Assembly: GCA_964578835.1 (NCBI GenBank)
Contig: CAZOEL010000005.1
Span: 68,059-132,058, forward strand
Direction: 5' to 3'
DNA from: CAZOEL01 sp964578835
GTDB taxonomy: Bacteria > Desulfobacterota > Syntrophobacteria > Syntrophobacterales > Syntrophobacteraceae
DNA: 64,000 bases
Every line of letters begins with the position of its first letter. Position 1 is the first letter of the stretch. The position numbers were made by a program, and so were the translations under genes. Positions 17,146 through 28,000 of the stretch are shown in pieces. A model generated the notes under the pieces. The model was not told the origin of the DNA and made no database searches. It worked only from the letters and a program-made list of their open reading frames with translations.

Positions 17146-18816
17146 CTAATCTTGGCAATTTTCTAGAATGGCGATGTAACCGTGCTTCAGAAGCCAGTCG
17201 AGGTTCAATAGCACAAACTCTTTTGAGAGGCCGGAGTGTTGGCGACATTCTTCCAGCATCTCGCCGATTGTCCAGGTTCGTTCGAGGAAACGAGCAATAA
17301 GATAATCCTGGCATTCCTTGTTCAGCACGACAGCCATTTCTTCATACAGTATCGGTTGAAATGAGCGCTGGACACATCTCTTTCCATAGTTGCTCAGAGC
17401 CAACCGCGTCTGGGGACTTAACTGCATGGATGGATAATGGGAGAAACTCCTTTGCGTGGATGGGGCGATCAGGGGCGGAAGCGAGCCAGAAGCTTCCGGT
17501 TGACCTACAAATTGGGCGGCTTCTTCTTTTCTCTTTTTCCACAGCTCTTCGTAAAGGCCGATAATCCACCGCCACTGGAATGGCAAAGCGCGAGCGCGGG
17601 CGCGAAGGGACATTTCTTGCCTGAGAGCTGTATCGGTGGCGAGAGCATAAAGCGCTTCAGCAAGCTCGCAGAAGTCGAAAGCAATCTTTTGCGCTCTGTA
17701 AAACCGCAGTACGGAGGAATCCAGAAGGCCGCCAAGGGAATCCCATGGCTCCTGATCCATGCTCATATAGGTTGGTATGAGAAATCCCGTTCGTTTGTGG
17801 ATCACCAGATCTTTGTACCCATTGAAATCCGAAGCCACTACAGGAAGTCCCTGCGCCATCGCTTCAATTATCGTGATGCCGAAGGTCTCCTGATAATTAT
17901 CCACCATGGACAAAAAGACATCTGCCGCTCCCAAAAGGAGCATTTTCTTTTCACTTGTGACGTTTGATTCTATCCTCACCCGGTCTTGAAGGCGCAACTT
18001 GATGATCATGTCCTGGACCAGCTTCAGATCATTTGTCTTGCCGGCGCCTGCAAGGATGAGTGTGGATTCCGGGAAAGGCCTCTCTGTTCTCGACTGAAGC
18101 CATTCGATGCACTCGAGAAGAGGGGCCAGGTCCATCTTTCTGCGGGGGGAAAAACGGGCGAGAGAGAGCATGACAAAATGGTGATTCGGTATATTCAATG
18201 CCTTCCGACATTGGTATCGGTCTTGCGCAGCAAACGCCTCCTCCGGAATGCCCAGCGGAATCTGAGTAAAGGAAGGTGGCTCAGGGAGCTTTGCACCAAA
18301 GGATGAGGCAAAAGACTCCCTGATATGCTCGAAAGTTGCGGTCAGCATTTCAACTGCACAGCGACTGGTGCATACGATGGTGTCAAACGACTGTGGCTTT
18401 GCCAGCAAAAGATGTATGAATTTGCCATAAAGAGAGACCGTATCGAGAGAATGCGTTACGCCGGAAATCGGAAAAGGAAAAGAGGCCGATCGGTTTCGAA
18501 ATTCTATTAGATAAGGCATGAAGTATGTGAAGTCTCCATTATGCATAATATCGATGGGAGCCTTCCTGGATTCATCCTTGAAAAACACCTGAAGCGAAAG
18601 CCTAACGCGTTTGTGGCATTCAGCCGGGACGATCTCCGGCAATATCTTCTGGAACTCGACAAGTTGACTGCTGTCTGCACAAAAGAAGGTGTAGCTTTCA
18701 AACGTTCCATATTGGAGCAGCGCCCGCAGGAATTCCTTGTTGGCTACCGGCATTCCCATCCTGTCCTGCCAAAAGGCGTCTCCTAAAAGGAATGGATCAA
18801 AACTACCCCATCTCAT
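17146..18816 (-). CDS. Glycosyltransferase (GT4-like) with PqqD-like C-terminal domain
   Basis: 556 residues. The middle is a GT-B glycosyltransferase: FVMLSLARFSPRRKMD near residue 215, ETFGITIIEAMAQGLPVVASDFNGYKD near 310 (the E-x7-E nucleotide-sugar motif) and TGFLIP. Beyond residue 420 it leaves the GT fold, and the last 80 residues (MAVVLNKECQDYLIARFLE and on) look like a PqqD/winged-helix module, a type known to present peptide substrates to modifying enzymes. That comparison is visual only. Its ATG overlaps the stop of the upstream gene (ATGA), so it is translationally coupled. As the island gene nearest fliC, it could attach sugar to flagellin directly. Confidence 0.8.
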   Translation of the reverse strand: MRWGSFDPFLLGDAFWQDRMGMPVANKEFLRALLQYGTFESYTFFCADSSQLVEFQKILPEIVPAECHKRVRLSLQVFFKDESRKAPIDIMHNGDFTYFMPYLIEFRNRSASFPFPISGVTHSLDTVSLYGKFIHLLLAKPQSFDTIVCTSRCAVEMLTATFEHIRESFASSFGAKLPEPPSFTQIPLGIPEEAFAAQDRYQCRKALNIPNHHFVMLSLARFSPRRKMDLAPLLECIEWLQSRTERPFPESTLILAGAGKTNDLKLVQDMIIKLRLQDRVRIESNVTSEKKMLLLGAADVFLSMVDNYQETFGITIIEAMAQGLPVVASDFNGYKDLVIHKRTGFLIPTYMSMDQEPWDSLGGLLDSSVLRFYRAQKIAFDFCELAEALYALATDTALRQEMSLRARARALPFQWRWIIGLYEELWKKRKEEAAQFVGQPEASGSLPPLIAPSTQRSFSHYPSMQLSPQTRLALSNYGKRCVQRSFQPILYEEMAVVLNKECQDYLIARFLERTWTIGEMLEECRQHSGLSKEFVLLNLDWLLKHGYIAILENCQD

Positions 18817-20462
18817 GCGTTGTGACTCCCTTGAGGCTGGCTAAGGAGATGAGCGATCTCGCGCGCCCAGCCTGCTAGCTTTGTTTTTTTCTGATGCTCC
18901 AACTGGTTAGCAGTTCTGGAGTAGAAACATTCGGGCGCCGACGGAATGGCGAAGTTGGCCAAGCCTGGAGTGGCTGTCAGCAGGCTGTGGATTTCATCGA
19001 ATCCTTTGCTTTCCTTTATCTTTACATAAATCATGGCGAGAGCGAGAAGAATGTCCAGATCCTTGCAGCCGGAGTTAACAAGATTCCGGAAAAGAAGTTT
19101 TGCATGCGGCGCTTGTCCGATCCTCATATAGAGGTGAGCCAGATTCGCCATCGCATTCCGATGCCCGGGTTCTTTTTTTGTGGCTGCGTCATAGCAGTCA
19201 ATCGCTTTTTGGACTGCTCCCTGCTTATCGTACAAAAGTCCAAGATTACAGTATCCGTCGGCGCTCAGCTCTCCGGTATGACGAGCTGTCTCATAAGCTT
19301 GGAAGGATAGCTCCATTTCACCGTCTTGAATCGCCATCAGTCCTAACTGCTCCCAACTCTCACAACGACCGACGCCCTGCTCCCATGCCTTTCTCATGCA
19401 TTCTTCGGCCTTGTCTGTTTGCTTCATGCATATGAAGCTATACGCCATGTATATGAGCACTTTCCCGTTGGGAGGAGGGGCGGGTAGGGGAAAGTACCCT
19501 CTGGCGTCTTTGCCTGTCAACGTTTTCAAAAAGCAGGCAAGGCTCTGCTGGTGCTTATGAAGCCCCTGATAGGACAACCCCAGACGAAAAAAAGTCTGAG
19601 CATTTTCTTCATCTTTCTCTGCTAGCGCATGCGCTTTGACCAGGTAACGAAGAGCGGAATTCACATCGCCTTTTTTTTTGTACAAGCGAGCAAGGAAAAG
19701 AAACGCCTCCAAGATGAATGCTGAAAAGTCGGTATGTTTTTGCTGCTCTCCAGAAAGACATTGGCCTTTCTTTTCCATGTGAGTTATGGCTTTTTCCATG
19801 GCTTTTGCAGCCCGGTCGCCCATTCCGAGGTGGTCGTAGGAAAAGGCCAAGTAGAACTGAATCTGTTCATCCTCGCGGCCTTCAGACAGTTCTTTCTCCA
19901 TGAGAGCCAAGTTCCGGAGGACCTTTTGCGACACCAGTTCAGGATCTCGGTATCCGTGATGCTCAATGACAATGTCCGTAACACCCAATGCCAGTCCCGC
20001 ATTACGTGCGCAATGGTCGATTCTCTCATGGACTCTTCCCTGGAAATGGAGATCGTCTCTTCTGGGAAGACAACGAAGCTGATAAAGAGAACAGGCTGAA
20101 GAATCTACTCCTTTTACAGTAAAATAGAACGCTTTTTTGCCATCGAAATAGCTTTTGAGTGCTTGTATCTTTGCTTGGTTTTCCCTGTCCACAAAATCAT
20201 CGGCGTCAAGCCAGAGGAAATAATCGCCTTTGGCCTTAGAAATAGACACATTGCGAGCGGCAGAAAAGTCTTCGCACCATGGAAAATCAAAGACCTGATC
20301 GGTATGCTGCAGAGCAATGGCTTTGGTCTCGTCAGTGGAACCGGTATCCACGATGACGATCTCATCGGCAAATGAGCTGAAATTGGTCAGAGCCTCGGCA
20401 AGCCTATGCGCCTCATTCTTTACGATCATGCATATGGAGAGTGTGGGGACGGGTGGAGGCAT
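18813..20462 (-). CDS. GT2 glycosyltransferase fused to TPR repeats (copy 1)
   Basis: 549 residues. The N-terminal GT-A domain begins LSICMIVKNEAHRL, with EIVIVDTGSTDET and the DxD-type motif LWLDADDF near residue 95. This belongs to the WaaE/SunS-like branch of GT2. From about residue 200 on, helical TPR repeats fill the protein, for example NLGLLYDKQGAVQKAIDCYDA. SunS-type GT2 enzymes with helical tails glycosylate peptides, and TPR-GT fusions such as OGT act on proteins, so a protein acceptor is plausible. A close paralogue lies directly upstream (14-nt gap). It overlaps the downstream GT4 gene by 4 nt. Confidence 0.85.
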   Translation of the reverse strand: MPPPVPTLSICMIVKNEAHRLAEALTNFSSFADEIVIVDTGSTDETKAIALQHTDQVFDFPWCEDFSAARNVSISKAKGDYFLWLDADDFVDRENQAKIQALKSYFDGKKAFYFTVKGVDSSACSLYQLRCLPRRDDLHFQGRVHERIDHCARNAGLALGVTDIVIEHHGYRDPELVSQKVLRNLALMEKELSEGREDEQIQFYLAFSYDHLGMGDRAAKAMEKAITHMEKKGQCLSGEQQKHTDFSAFILEAFLFLARLYKKKGDVNSALRYLVKAHALAEKDEENAQTFFRLGLSYQGLHKHQQSLACFLKTLTGKDARGYFPLPAPPPNGKVLIYMAYSFICMKQTDKAEECMRKAWEQGVGRCESWEQLGLMAIQDGEMELSFQAYETARHTGELSADGYCNLGLLYDKQGAVQKAIDCYDAATKKEPGHRNAMANLAHLYMRIGQAPHAKLLFRNLVNSGCKDLDILLALAMIYVKIKESKGFDEIHSLLTATPGLANFAIPSAPECFYSRTANQLEHQKKTKLAGWAREIAHLLSQPQGSHNA

Positions 20463-20476
20463 GAACCGGCTCCGAT

Positions 20477-22042
20477 CTATATGCGCGAAAGCCAGTGGCG
20501 AGCATTCCCGAGATCGCCGATTCCAGCAAAAAGAGCGGCCAGGCGACGAATTGCAGCGGAATTATCCGGCGTAAGCGCAGCCAGTCTCTCATGAACTTCA
20601 ATCGCTTTTCGGACGTTGCCTTCTTTAATATAGGCAATTCCCAAGGCATCCAGGATCTTGGGGTGGTTGGGGTATTGCATCGACATGCGATCCAGAAAAC
20701 GGCGCGCCTCGTCGGGACGATTGCTTTCGAAATAATGAGTGACCAAGGCCTCGAGCAAGGCCTCGCCCTCTACACTTCTCAAGCTGTCTTCTGTCGCAGT
20801 CAACAGGATATCTTTGGCCAGGCTTATGTCCCCTGATCCAAGGTGAGCGCCTGCCAGAGGGATGGCGACTGTGGTGAGCGACATGCCCGTCGCCACGGCT
20901 TTTTGGAGATAGAAAACCGCCTGGGCGAAGTCTCCTGCGTTGAGATAACTCATTCCTATCAACCTGGTGATCTCGGGATCTTCTCCCACTCTTTTCACGT
21001 ACCGCTGGAAAAAGGCAATTGCCTCTCCATATTGTCCCAAGTTTGCGTAAGAAATGGCTAGCGCCCGAATGACATCGGCCTCGCTGAAGGAATGCTCCTC
21101 GCTCACTTCCGTGAGGCGTTTTTCAGGAGGCCGGCAATAGAACCGGTAAGCATGAAGAAGGTTGGGCGCAGCCATATCGTAGCGTCCCTGATTGTAGTAG
21201 GCGATGCCTAAAAGGAGTCGGGCGGTGCTTTGATGCTTAACTGCCTCGAGGGATGCCAGAGCTGTTTCCTCAGCTTTGGCGTAATCCTGACTGGAAAGAT
21301 GGAAGAAGGTTATCAGGTTCAAAGCGGAAGCATGCAGGTTGGAGGTCAGTCCTTTAGCCCGCAGCGCCTTTTGGAGCATCTCAAAGCTCTCATCTTCCTG
21401 CTTTAGTCCTAGCAGCGTGCGTCCAAGGCTATATAAAATGTATGCGTTGTCCGGATCTCGCTCAAAGGATTTGCGGAGCAGGAGCAGATTTCTTTGCAGC
21501 TTTTCTTCCATCTTCGACGCATCGACGGCATAGCCCAGATGCTCGATGAGGAAGGGCGCTCGGACGATTTTGGCCCTCTTCTCGAGCAAAAAGGGATCCA
21601 CGAATTCGTGAACCTCTCCTACGAAATGAATCCCGGGAAAATGCCTGAAGAAACGGATTGCGTAATGGAAGTCAAAACCGCCGTCCAATTTGGGACTTTT
21701 GATCGGCGCATAATAGCCGTCCACTCCAGGCGCCAAAGCGCAATCAAGAAGGCAATTGGATGCGCCAAGGCCGTTAAGCCTTTCGTCGGCATCCAGCCAG
21801 AGAATCCAGTCGCCTGAAGCATGGCGCAATGATTCGTTGCGCGCCGCCGAAAAGTCATGTCGCCAGGGAAAAAAGAACACCTCCGCCCCATAAGCGCGAG
21901 CGATTTCAACGGTCTTGTCCGTGGAGCCGGTGTCAACGATCACTATCTGATCCACTACTCCGCGAACGCTTTCCAGGCAATCCGAGAGGCGTTCTTCTTC
22001 ATTCTTGACGATCATGCAAAGGGAAATCCGAGCTTTTTGCAT
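20477..22042 (-). CDS. GT2 glycosyltransferase fused to TPR repeats (copy 2)
   Basis: 521 residues with the same architecture as its downstream neighbour: GT-A domain (ISLCMIVKNEEERL, QIVIVDTGSTDKT, LWLDADERL) over residues 1-230, then TPR repeats (YSLGRTLLGLKQEDESFEML; LDALGIAYIKEGNVRKAIEV). The two proteins are paralogues sharing the VKNE, VDTGSTD and DFSAARN motifs. No signal or membrane segments, so it acts in the cytoplasm, consistent with modification of flagellin subunits before export. The gap of 11 nt to the upstream gene and 14 nt to the downstream gene indicates one operon. Confidence 0.86.
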   Translation of the reverse strand: MQKARISLCMIVKNEEERLSDCLESVRGVVDQIVIVDTGSTDKTVEIARAYGAEVFFFPWRHDFSAARNESLRHASGDWILWLDADERLNGLGASNCLLDCALAPGVDGYYAPIKSPKLDGGFDFHYAIRFFRHFPGIHFVGEVHEFVDPFLLEKRAKIVRAPFLIEHLGYAVDASKMEEKLQRNLLLLRKSFERDPDNAYILYSLGRTLLGLKQEDESFEMLQKALRAKGLTSNLHASALNLITFFHLSSQDYAKAEETALASLEAVKHQSTARLLLGIAYYNQGRYDMAAPNLLHAYRFYCRPPEKRLTEVSEEHSFSEADVIRALAISYANLGQYGEAIAFFQRYVKRVGEDPEITRLIGMSYLNAGDFAQAVFYLQKAVATGMSLTTVAIPLAGAHLGSGDISLAKDILLTATEDSLRSVEGEALLEALVTHYFESNRPDEARRFLDRMSMQYPNHPKILDALGIAYIKEGNVRKAIEVHERLAALTPDNSAAIRRLAALFAGIGDLGNARHWLSRI

Positions 22043-22053
22043 TCTGAAGCGGC

Positions 22054-23694
22054 CTATGGCAGGTTTTGAAGCATATTCCGGACGCGACTCAAGATGGTAT
22101 GGTCTTTCAATACTCTTTGATGACCGGCCATGGCCAGCTCCTCGCGTTCACGGTCGTTTGCCATGAAATGGTCAATCAGAACAGGCAATTCCGTTTCCGA
22201 GCGATAGGCGATCACTTCCCTTCCCAGGTCGAACATCTCTTCGAGACATTCTCCGTAGTCCGCCAGGACAAATCCTTTACAAGCCAGAATGTCGAAGACC
22301 CTCATTGTGACGATATCTTGTTGATAGATGCGGTTGATGTCGAGGTTGATCTTGGCCCCGTTGTAAATTCGAGTGACCTCATGGTTATGTCGGGCCATTC
22401 CGCAATACTGAGCCTTTGCGGGCAAGATGCTCCGCCATCCCGCATCGCCCCAGATGCGAAGATCATAGTTTCTTGAAGATAGCAGAGAAAGAATGCGCGC
22501 TCGCCTCTCCGAGGCAGCCGTCTCAGCCACGCACGAGCTCAAGTCGACAAACCGACCTCGATCATCCTGAACAACCGAGGATTCCGGAAGAGAAAGCTCT
22601 TGAGCATCATTGTGGGCATCTCCAGTCTTCTTACTCAGCTCTCGCGAAAGTTGGAGGAGACGATCCGCTTCCGAGAACATCGAGCTGCCAACGAAGGAAA
22701 TATCCGCGCCGAATTTCTGCCGTTCCTCTCCGTTTAATGTAAGAGGCCTCCTTCGTTTTGGGTTGGCGCCCAAAGGCAGGTATTCCACGTTTCGGAACCC
22801 CGCGCTAAGGTAATGCGCAACGCGAGACTTGCGATATGTATAAATAAATGTCCGTAGGGGAATACCTTTTTGACTATGGGGAGGAAGCCTTTCTATTGTG
22901 GGATCTATCTCCCATATCACAAGAGGAATCCCCATGGACTCGCACAGCTCTGGGAAGCCGCTGCAATAATTGATGGAAACCACCAAGTGTGGGTCGAAGC
23001 TACGAATCTGGTAAACAGTCTCTTCCCTGGAGACACTCCTCGCATCCCAGGTCAATGAGTGGATTTGGTTATCTCTCAAAGCCTCTATAACGTCCGATAC
23101 AAACAACCCCCCGGCGACGACCATCGCGCGGCGCCCTGATGAGAAGCTCAAGGGATCGCAATCAAGGATGCGCCCTTCTTCTTCGTAAATGCCGCCCAAA
23201 ACGGGATGAGGCCAGATCATGAAGGCCGTGCTCCTGTTGGCCAACGCTTGGATTATGTCGACTCCCAACAAGAATTCCACTCGCCCCGCCAGTATGTCCC
23301 GGCTAAAATCGAAAAGGGTGAGCGTCAAACGCAGCAACCACGGATCTCTTTCATACGCGAGAATCGGCCGGCAAGGATTGGCTACGGAAAGCAGAGCGTT
23401 CAGGTAGTAGCCAAGTCCCAATCCGAGGCACACTATAGACCGGTCTTTCACTGGAGATAATTGGGCAACGGCCTCTGAGGCTTCCCTGACGGGATCTGAG
23501 GCAGAATGCAGGCGCGTTTCAGGCTCGAGGTTTAGCTTTGCTGTGAGATGGCCGGAATCGGCGTAGTCCAGGATGATGTGCTCGTCTTGCATGGCGCTGC
23601 AAATCCGCTCGAACAAAACCGGCGAGCGCGCGCGCAGGGCCGCGAGATTGGTCTTGAGATAATTCCTGGAAATCTCTGGTATGCCTTCTGACAT
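22054..23694 (-). CDS. Maf-like N-terminal plus CgeB-type glycosyltransferase
   Basis: About 546 residues. Residues 65-150 (IVCLGLGLGYYLNALL, then ILAYERDPWLLRLTLTLFDF) resemble the N-terminal domain of motility-associated-factor (Maf) flagellin glycosyltransferases. The C-terminal half (from about 250) resembles CgeB/DUF3880 glycosyltransferases: ISFVGSSMF, DLRIWGDAGW, INLDINRIYQQDIVTMRVFDILACKGFVLADY. I infer a flagellin-directed glycosyltransferase from the combination. ATG 23694 is reported; a TTG at 23712 is in frame and neither has a clear ribosome-binding site. Lies between the TPR protein and the GT2-TPR pair. Confidence 0.75.
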   Translation of the reverse strand: MSEGIPEISRNYLKTNLAALRARSPVLFERICSAMQDEHIILDYADSGHLTAKLNLEPETRLHSASDPVREASEAVAQLSPVKDRSIVCLGLGLGYYLNALLSVANPCRPILAYERDPWLLRLTLTLFDFSRDILAGRVEFLLGVDIIQALANRSTAFMIWPHPVLGGIYEEEGRILDCDPLSFSSGRRAMVVAGGLFVSDVIEALRDNQIHSLTWDARSVSREETVYQIRSFDPHLVVSINYCSGFPELCESMGIPLVIWEIDPTIERLPPHSQKGIPLRTFIYTYRKSRVAHYLSAGFRNVEYLPLGANPKRRRPLTLNGEERQKFGADISFVGSSMFSEADRLLQLSRELSKKTGDAHNDAQELSLPESSVVQDDRGRFVDLSSCVAETAASERRARILSLLSSRNYDLRIWGDAGWRSILPAKAQYCGMARHNHEVTRIYNGAKINLDINRIYQQDIVTMRVFDILACKGFVLADYGECLEEMFDLGREVIAYRSETELPVLIDHFMANDREREELAMAGHQRVLKDHTILSRVRNMLQNLP

Positions 23695-23768
23695 TTCTGC
23701 GGCTCTAAGCAAAAAGCGGAAGTGGTTGTATGTGTCTTCTTGGAAACCAACCGGAACTAGACGTTTGC

Positions 23769-24938
23769 CTATAGTTTCGCCAGAGCTTCCAAAATGTCCT
23801 GATCCCCATCATTGTCCGCCAGGTAATCGTCAAATAACATGCGGGCATCCGCGAAACGTTCCAAGGAAATAAGAATATCGCCCATGGTCAGAACGGTTTT
23901 CTTATGATGATCTCCAGGCTTAAGCCCAGCGCGCATGATCTCCAGCGCTTCGTCTTTCTGACCCAGCTCCAGGTGAAGGCATCCTAGCAGATAACAGGCA
24001 TCATTGCGGTCAGGATTTATAAGGAAAGCTCGCTCATAAGCTTCCGAAGCTCCCGAATAGTCCTGTAGCTGAGACAGTTTCAGACCCATTTGGATGTAAA
24101 TGTCGGCAACTTCGCTAGATAGCCCATCCGGTTTCCATGCAGAACTACCCATTTGGAGGAGAAGCGAGGAGTACTCTTCCCATACCGCATCCTCTTGAGG
24201 ATTCCTTTGGAGATAGAGCTTCATCAGATCTGCTGCGGCCTCGTGCTCGCCAGCGGAAAGCAATGCTTTGGAACAGTTGTACATGATGTCGGGATCTTCA
24301 GAATCGATATCCAGAGCCCTGTAAAGGTATTCCAAAGCTGTTTCCAAATCCCCGTTTTCCCAGTAAAGGACTCCGAGATTGTTGCACGCTTTGGCGAGGT
24401 GCGGGTTGTGCTCAAGCGCCATCTCGAAGCAAACCTTCGCATGCTCCTTTCTGCCTTTTGCAAACTGTTCTTCGCCTTGTTGGTTGAAGAAACCGGCAGG
24501 ATCAAAGGCTTGACTCTTTGGAGCGGCCCCTTTCAATTTGTCCAACTCGATTCTTGCCTCTTTATCCCAGGGATTTCGCTCTAGATAAGCCTGCAATATC
24601 TCACGCGCATATTCTTGTTTTCCAAGCTTACTGAAGACCATCGAACAGTTAAGGATTACATCCTGATCATTCGGATCCAATTCCAACGCCCGAGTAAGAC
24701 TTTCGAGCGCCTCTTCCGTATGGCCTTGCTGCCAATGTGCAACACTAAGGTTGTTATGGGCTTTTGCATCGAAAGGTCTGTTTTGGAGGGCTCTTTCAAA
24801 ATATTGACAGGCTTCTTTATAGTTCCCTTCTGCGAATTCCTTCTCGCCTTTGGCGCACCAGTCAATGCTATTGGAAAATCTGGAAGACTCAGGAAGACTT
24901 TCCTGGGTTTGAAACAAGCCGCTATTTACTTCAAACAT
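23769..24938 (-). CDS. TPR-repeat protein
   Basis: 389 residues starting at ATG 24938 (AGGAG 8 nt upstream; the longer frame to 25013 would overlap the upstream gene). Nearly the whole length is tetratricopeptide repeats, e.g. AKAHNNLSVAHWQQGHTEEA and ACNNLGVLYWENGDLETALE, spaced by 34 residues. No catalytic domain, signal peptide or membrane helix. TPR proteins are scaffolds, and here it probably assembles glycosyltransferases or presents the acceptor; this rests on its place inside a glycosyltransferase operon. Similar repeats are fused to several neighbouring enzymes. Confidence 0.85.
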   Translation of the reverse strand: MFEVNSGLFQTQESLPESSRFSNSIDWCAKGEKEFAEGNYKEACQYFERALQNRPFDAKAHNNLSVAHWQQGHTEEALESLTRALELDPNDQDVILNCSMVFSKLGKQEYAREILQAYLERNPWDKEARIELDKLKGAAPKSQAFDPAGFFNQQGEEQFAKGRKEHAKVCFEMALEHNPHLAKACNNLGVLYWENGDLETALEYLYRALDIDSEDPDIMYNCSKALLSAGEHEAAADLMKLYLQRNPQEDAVWEEYSSLLLQMGSSAWKPDGLSSEVADIYIQMGLKLSQLQDYSGASEAYERAFLINPDRNDACYLLGCLHLELGQKDEALEIMRAGLKPGDHHKKTVLTMGDILISLERFADARMLFDDYLADNDGDQDILEALAKL

Positions 24939-25006
24939 TTTGGTGACTCCTTGGTTTGTGTACCGAGCGCTCCACGCACTAGCTCCATCCCGTGATGGTC
25001 TTCCAC

Positions 25007-28000
25007 CTAGCAAATTCTGAGCCCTTTTCCACTGGAAGCCTTTGACTGTGAAGATAATGAGGCTATTTTTTCCTGGTCGCCGTTCAGCATGCTTATTTGA
25101 GAGCGGATTATTCGGGCCGGCTCTGGAGTGATGAGAGCGCCGCTTCCGTCAAACTCCTTCTCCCAGCGGGCAAAATATATCTGCAGGTTCCGGCTCACAT
25201 GGTGTGGATCAAACCGCCCAGGACTTTGTCCTTCGTGGTGGATAACGACGGATTCCGGTTGGTACGCCACCTTATAGCCGGCATAACGGGCTCTTAGGCA
25301 GAAGTCGACATCCTCCACTCCGTTCCTGTACACTTCGTCAAAGCCGCCCAAAACGAAAAAGAGATCTCTTCTCACTAGGATACAGGCTCCCGTAACCATA
25401 TCCAGCTCCCGATATTGGTTCACTCGAGGATCATCGCTTTCAGCAAGGCGATGTGGATGTCCGGGAATGGGGTGACTCAGTTTTTCTCCCCTGTTGTGAT
25501 GAATGAGCGCCATGCCGGCGTGCTGTACTTTTCCGTCGGGATAAAGGAGCTTGGCCCCGATGACGCCGATCCGCTCATCTCCAATAGCTGTCTGTAGTAA
25601 GGGAGACAGCCATCCTTCCTTGGGAAAGGTGTCATTGTTTAAAAAGAGGAGGAAAGGGCTTTGGGCTGCTTTTGCTCCCTGGTTGCAGGCGTGGGAAAAA
25701 CCCATATTCGAGGAATTGATGAGAGCCTTAAGAATGCCTTTGCTTTGCATTTCTCGAAGGTATGATTCTGTGCCGTCAGTCGAGTGGTTGTCTACAATGA
25801 TGATTTCGTATGCGACATTGGACGTGTTGTGTAAAATGCCTTCTACGCACTGCCGGGTGAGGCGCAGGTTCTGGTATGTTGGGATAATGATGGATACTTG
25901 AGGCGTGGTTGATCCCGCGAAGACCAAGGGGTGGCCACGGTCTGCCGATTCGGATGCTCTCCCGAAGGCATTGTGTCGGCTTCCCTGCTCTTCGAGCGGA
26001 ACGATCTCTTCTCCGTTTCTTCCCTCCAGAATCGAATCATAGGATCTTTCAACCCAGAGGCGAGCATGGGCTCGAGGCTCGTGCGTCTTTTGAAGAAGGG
26101 GAAGAGCGATGTGCTGCCTGATAGCGTCTGCCTTCTTGACGACGATGTTCTCTTCCTTCATTTTTACCCCTGGCTCCAAACCCCATTTTGCCTTGAAGAG
26201 CTCCCAATTCTTTTTCATGGTCTTGATGTAATCAACCTTTTCAGCCTTGAAAGTCTGGCTCCCCTGGTGATGAACGAATACTTCCCTCGCGATGCGAATC
26301 CTAAAGCCAGCAAGAGTGGCTCGGTAGCAGAAGTCCATATCTTCAAAATTTCCAATGCCAAAAATCCCGTCCATTCCTCCGATGGCCTCAATCACCTTCC
26401 GCCTCATGAGCATGCAAAACCCAATGACCATGGATGCTTCAAGGGATTCGCCACGATGACCGTCCCGCCAGCGGGAAGCGAAGGCTTCCATTTCAGGGAT
26501 GCTACTGTACCGTGCGGATTCTACGATTTGGGGACCCGCCACATAGTTTGACATGGGTCCCACGATGCCAGTCTCTGGATGTTCATCAAGGACTCTGATC
26601 ATGCCTTCAAGCCAGCCCGAGGTCGCCAACGTGTCGTTGTTGAGGAGCAGCACGTAGTCGCCTTTGGCCAGAGGCAAGGCTTGATTGTTACCCTCTGCAA
26701 AACCATGATTTTGAGCATTGAGAATGAGGGTAACACGATCGTTGCGGTCCGTATATTCTATGAGAGCATCTACTGTGTCTTTATTTGAGCCGTTGTCTAC
26801 AATAATAATCTCATAGGGGATCGATGTGTGATTCTGGATGCTGCGAAGACACGCCAAGGTCCATTCTTTTTGATTTAAAGAAAGGATGACAATAGACACC
26901 AAGCGGATACGATTTAGAGAAGATTCCTGGGTATTTCCCGAAGCATTATGAATGCGAGCGGATGACTTGCCCATGATTTCTTTGTATTTTTCAAATATGA
27001 TTGATCTGCTACGGGCCCACTGTGGATTGTGTCCCAAGTTGCTTGTCATCGAAGAGCCATCGGTTCTCCATGTAAATCCGCAGGTCACCCGGCGAAGGTG
27101 AGCAAAATTGAACTTCCGCGACATTCGTATCCAAAGGTCCCAATCCTCAAGGGCTTTCAGTTCTTCATCGAATAATCCAACCTCTTCGGCGCTGGATTTA
27201 TGATGCATGAAACAAAGGACAGGAATGTAATTCTGGCGAAGAAGCAAGTCGGGATCAAAATCAAACGAATAAGGGATATCTCGGCCAGTCTCAATATATC
27301 CTTTATCGGTAATAACTTGATGGATGCGATAGGCATCGGTATATGCAATTTTGTAGTCATTGTTCTCGAGGAAGCTTGCCAATGTATTTAAATGGTCTGG
27401 AAAAAAGATATCATCATCGTCCAGATAAGCGATATATTTGCCGCGGGCGTTTCTGATCCCGGTGTTGCGAGATGCGGCAAGCCCCTTGTTTGTCTTATGC
27501 GAAAGATAAGTGACTTTCGTTGATGCAAAGCTTTCGATGACTGAAGAAACATCCTCTCCAGCATCATTCACTACTATGATCTCGAAATCTTGAAATGTCT
27601 GCTCGAGGATGCTCTCGATAGCAACTTTAAGCATTTGGGGTCTGTTATGGGTGGGGACAATGACGGAGACGAGCGGAGATCGCTTAGAAACACCATCTTG
27701 GATCTCGAGAGGAGTGCTATTCACGAGAACCCCCAAATCACGGATGCGCTCCCTATGTCCGCTGGGATGCGTCACATAGGGAGGTTGTCTTCCCGTATCT
27801 AACTCGATGACTAGAATTGAGTTCTTGAATATCCTTCGAGTATGCTCCTGGTATCCGTCTTCTAAGGAATAGTCATTTATTTTGAATAACGAACTGGCAT
27901 GGCTTAAGATCCTTGGGTATAGCTTGGAATCCATATCATCAATTATTAGAATGCTATTACTTATATTGTTTTGCCTGATTGTATCTATTTCTTTGACTAC

